Positions 5,133 through 6,706 of a stretch of 6,706 nucleotides of DNA are shown piece after piece (the first letter of the stretch is position 1; each line of letters opens with the position of its first letter). The notes beneath the pieces were generated by a model. That model saw nothing but the letters and a program-made list of their open reading frames with translations, had not been told where the DNA came from and did no database searches. Where the stretch lies: NCBI GenBank assembly GCA_016177165.1, contig JACOVT010000008.1, forward strand, positions 1 through 6,706, read 5' to 3'. The stretch is from Microcaldota archaeon (GTDB lineage: Archaea > B1Sed10-29 > JACOVT01). The position numbers and the translations under genes were made by a program.

Positions 5133-5558
5133 GTGCCGCACAAGTTCTTGGAAAACGTCTCTCTCGCGGATCTGGCTTTCGAGGCCGAGGAGGACGGCCT
5201 GGCAGACTTTTTCAAGGAGTGCGCTACCGCGCTTTTTGGGGTAATGGCTAATACCGAAACCATCAAACCCGTAACAGAGAAGCGGATCGAGATGGAAGAC
5301 GTAAAAGTAGACTCGCTGCTCCACAAGTTCCTAGAGGAGATAGTCTACCTGAAGGACGCCGAGCAACTCGTGTTCTGCGAGTGCGACGTCCGCGTGAGCG
5401 GTTATGCGTTAATGAAGCTGAACGCCACGCTGCGCGGCGAAAAGATCGACCGCAAGCGCCACGAGCTGCACAACGACGTGAAAGCGGTAACGTGGAACGA
5501 CTTTAAGGTTACGAAACAAGGAAACCACTACAAGGTTAAAGTTGTGCTGGACATTTGA
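5133..5558 (+). CDS. Archease, activator of the tRNA ligase RtcB
   Basis: The 141-residue product fits the archease family, small cytoplasmic proteins that help RtcB become guanylylated and turn over during tRNA exon joining. Family segments seen are KFLENVSLADLAFEA (4-18, compare the usual HTADIGFEA; Asp13 is kept but the His is Asn), an ALFGVM helix, LHKFLEEIVYL (63-73), GEKIDRKRHE (102-111), VKAVTW (116-121) and the C-terminal VVLDI with terminal Asp140. The start is GTG at 5133, chosen because GGAG at 5121-5124 lies 8 nt upstream and the family N-terminus begins there; the longer open frame upstream overlaps the Nudix domain. It is 4 nt after the previous gene and 8 nt before rtcB, the typical archaeal archease-RtcB pairing. 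The KAVTYH motif reads KAVTWN, a small departure. Confidence 0.93.
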   Translation: MPHKFLENVSLADLAFEAEEDGLADFFKECATALFGVMANTETIKPVTEKRIEMEDVKVDSLLHKFLEEIVYLKDAEQLVFCECDVRVSGYALMKLNATLRGEKIDRKRHELHNDVKAVTWNDFKVTKQGNHYKVKVVLDI

Positions 5559-5565
5559 GTGATCC
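5559..5565 (+). promoter_or_regulatory. Ribosome binding site of rtcB using the 3' half of the Shine-Dalgarno complement
   Basis: GTGATCC matches the downstream part of AGGAGGTGATCC, the complement of the usual 16S rRNA 3' end. In that register the core AGGAGG would end 7 nt before ATG 5567, the normal spacing. This supports ATG 5567 over the ATG at 5579. Confidence 0.45.
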
Positions 5566-5566
5566 T

Positions 5567-6706
5567 ATGGCTCCGGAAATGAAACGCGTTGGCGAGGTGT
5601 GCTGGGAGATTCCCAAGACGTACAAGCCCGGCATGCGCGTGCCGGCGCGCATTTACGCGACCGAGCCGCTTCTCAAGACGATGGATGACGGCGTGTACGA
5701 GCAGGTCACCAATATGGCAACGCTGCCCGGCATCGTGAAAGCGTCGATGGCAATGCCTGACGCGCATTGGGGCTACGGGTTTTGCGTCGGCGGCGTGGCG
5801 GCGTTTGACGCGAAAGAGGGAATCATCTCGCCCGGAGGTATTGGTTATGACATAAACTGCCTTGCTGGAGACACAAGAATATTACTAGAGTATGGTTGTT
5901 TCAAGAAAATCAGGGATCTTGAGAAAGACGTGCTTAAGGACGACATATCTTTTATGGATCTTTCCGATAACAGAAAAAAACATTCAAAAGCGTTCCTTTT
6001 CTTAAAGAAAAAGCCAGATACCAGAGTCCTAAGAATAACAACCAAAAATGGAGAGCATATTACTCTAACAGAAGACCATCCAATATACACTGGCCAAAAA
6101 ATGATAGATGCCGGAAAGCTAGAGGAGGGAAATCATATCATAACTCATCCATTTGAAGGCGTAGAATATGAAAAACCACCAGAAGAGATAATAGTTGATG
6201 AAAACAAAATACGAGCATTGGTTGGAAACAGAAAAAGGATCATATCTTCTCTGAAAAAAAGGGGGCTGCTTCCGTTACGAATGAATTCCGAGAAGTTACC
6301 CATGCTAACAAAGTTGCTGGGTTTCCTTACGGGCGATGGCTGGCTCGGTCACCACTATAACAGAAAAAGAAAACAAGATGTATTCGCTATAAGGGCTATT
6401 GGAAAATTAGAAGACCTCAAAAAAGTGATGGACGACGTAAACTCGATGGGTTACGACATTCATTTTACTAGCACAAAACACTATAAAAGTAAAATTAGCG
6501 AAGTTGGCGGCGGCAAAAGGGAGATTTGTGGCATAAGCAATCAGCTGTCTATTAATTCTCAATCATTTTCTATACTAATGAAAGCTCTTGGCCTGCCGGA
6601 AGGCAACAAATCTAGAACAATTGTTGCTGTTCCGTCTTGGGTAAGAAGAGCTCCGCTATGGATTAAAAGGCTCTATCTGGCCGGTCTCTTTGGCGCAGAG
6701 CTAACG
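5567..6706 (+). CDS. rtcB: RNA-splicing ligase RtcB, interrupted by an intein (3' partial)
   Basis: The frame is open from ATG 5567 to the window edge (380 codons, no stop). Residues 1-97 are the RtcB N-terminus: VCWEIPKTYKPGMRVPARIY, then ATLPGIVKASMAMPDAHWGYGF and SPGGIGYDIN. Asp95 is the conserved Mn-binding residue. RtcB joins the 2',3'-cyclic phosphate end of the 5' exon to the 5'-OH of the 3' exon after tRNA intron removal, using GTP and Mn. In a normal RtcB the next residues would be the catalytic Cys98 and GVR. Here residue 98 is also Cys, but it begins an intein (CLAGDTRILLEYG). The true Cys98 should follow the intein, beyond the window. The gene lies 8 nt after archease, its functional partner. 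Without protein splicing the ligase would lack an assembled active site. Confidence 0.95.
   Translation, partial: MAPEMKRVGEVCWEIPKTYKPGMRVPARIYATEPLLKTMDDGVYEQVTNMATLPGIVKASMAMPDAHWGYGFCVGGVAAFDAKEGIISPGGIGYDINCLAGDTRILLEYGCFKKIRDLEKDVLKDDISFMDLSDNRKKHSKAFLFLKKKPDTRVLRITTKNGEHITLTEDHPIYTGQKMIDAGKLEEGNHIITHPFEGVEYEKPPEEIIVDENKIRALVGNRKRIISSLKKRGLLPLRMNSEKLPMLTKLLGFLTGDGWLGHHYNRKRKQDVFAIRAIGKLEDLKKVMDDVNSMGYDIHFTSTKHYKSKISEVGGGKREICGISNQLSINSQSFSILMKALGLPEGNKSRTIVAVPSWVRRAPLWIKRLYLAGLFGAELT
5858..6706 (+). mobile_element. Intein with LAGLIDADG (DOD) homing endonuclease inside rtcB (3' partial)
   Basis: The intein starts at Cys codon 5858 (host residue 98) with block A CLAGDTRILLEYG. Block B is NGEHITLTEDHPIY, with the splicing His at 6077-6079. 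The endonuclease domain shows DOD motif 1 LLGFLTGDG (6314-6340, catalytic Asp at 6335) and motif 2 LYLAGLFGAE (6671-6700), in which Glu occupies the second catalytic position. At least 283 residues are present. The C-terminal splice blocks (HN and the following Cys) are past the edge, so activity cannot be judged. Codon use changes sharply at the junction: the extein favours GCG, GGC and CGC, the intein AAA, ATA and AGA, which indicates recent transfer. RtcB inteins at this same Cys site are known from other archaea such as Pyrococcus. Confidence 0.94.

Noticed and set aside
1..6706. CRISPR array, insertion sequence or prophage
   Set aside because: No spaced direct repeats, transposase or phage genes are visible; the only mobile element seen is the intein.

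Overview
The window reads as archaeal chromosome. The evidence is the tail of an EF-1 alpha-like elongation factor directly before an archaeal-type S10 ribosomal protein, an archease-RtcB pair, a tRNA-Ser carrying an intron-like insertion, and AT-rich boxes about 26 bp upstream of several start codons, the spacing expected for leaderless archaeal transcripts. The lineage cannot be fixed from the sequence. Small, compact genes and an insertion in a tRNA D-loop would suit a DPANN-type archaeon, but that is a guess.

Layout: 1-475 is the translation block (elongation factor end, a hairpin in the gap, rpsJ). 487-1839 holds a D-2-hydroxyacid dehydrogenase-like gene with an unclear start and an altered active site, followed with no gap by a DUF2241/ACT-domain gene. 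1887-2363 (minus) encodes a basic, coiled-coil protein of unknown function. It diverges from a 62-residue two-helix membrane protein at 2446-2634, and each has its own TATA-like box. 2676-2815 is tRNA-Ser(UGA) with about 57 extra nucleotides in the D-loop, followed by a hairpin/T-rich terminator candidate. 2876-3868 is an APH-fold kinase. 3893-5128 is a fusion of a nucleotidyltransferase-fold domain, lacking several signature catalytic residues, to an intact Nudix domain. 5133-5558 is archease, and 5567 to the window edge is rtcB, interrupted exactly at its catalytic Cys98 position by a LAGLIDADG intein that continues past the edge.

How the genes may work together: archease and RtcB form the tRNA exon-ligation machinery, and an apparently interrupted tRNA lies less than 3 kb upstream, so a likely substrate and its ligase are close. 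The ligase must itself be protein-spliced before it can act. The kinase and the nucleotidyltransferase-Nudix gene may belong to a sugar- or nucleotide-phosphate pathway, and the latter is packed 4 nt from archease. The dehydrogenase/ACT pair looks like a separated enzyme plus ligand-sensing domain, but its altered active site makes the reaction uncertain. The best candidates for something undescribed are the degenerate nucleotidyltransferase-Nudix fusion, the altered dehydrogenase with its missing start codon, and the D-loop insertion in tRNA-Ser.
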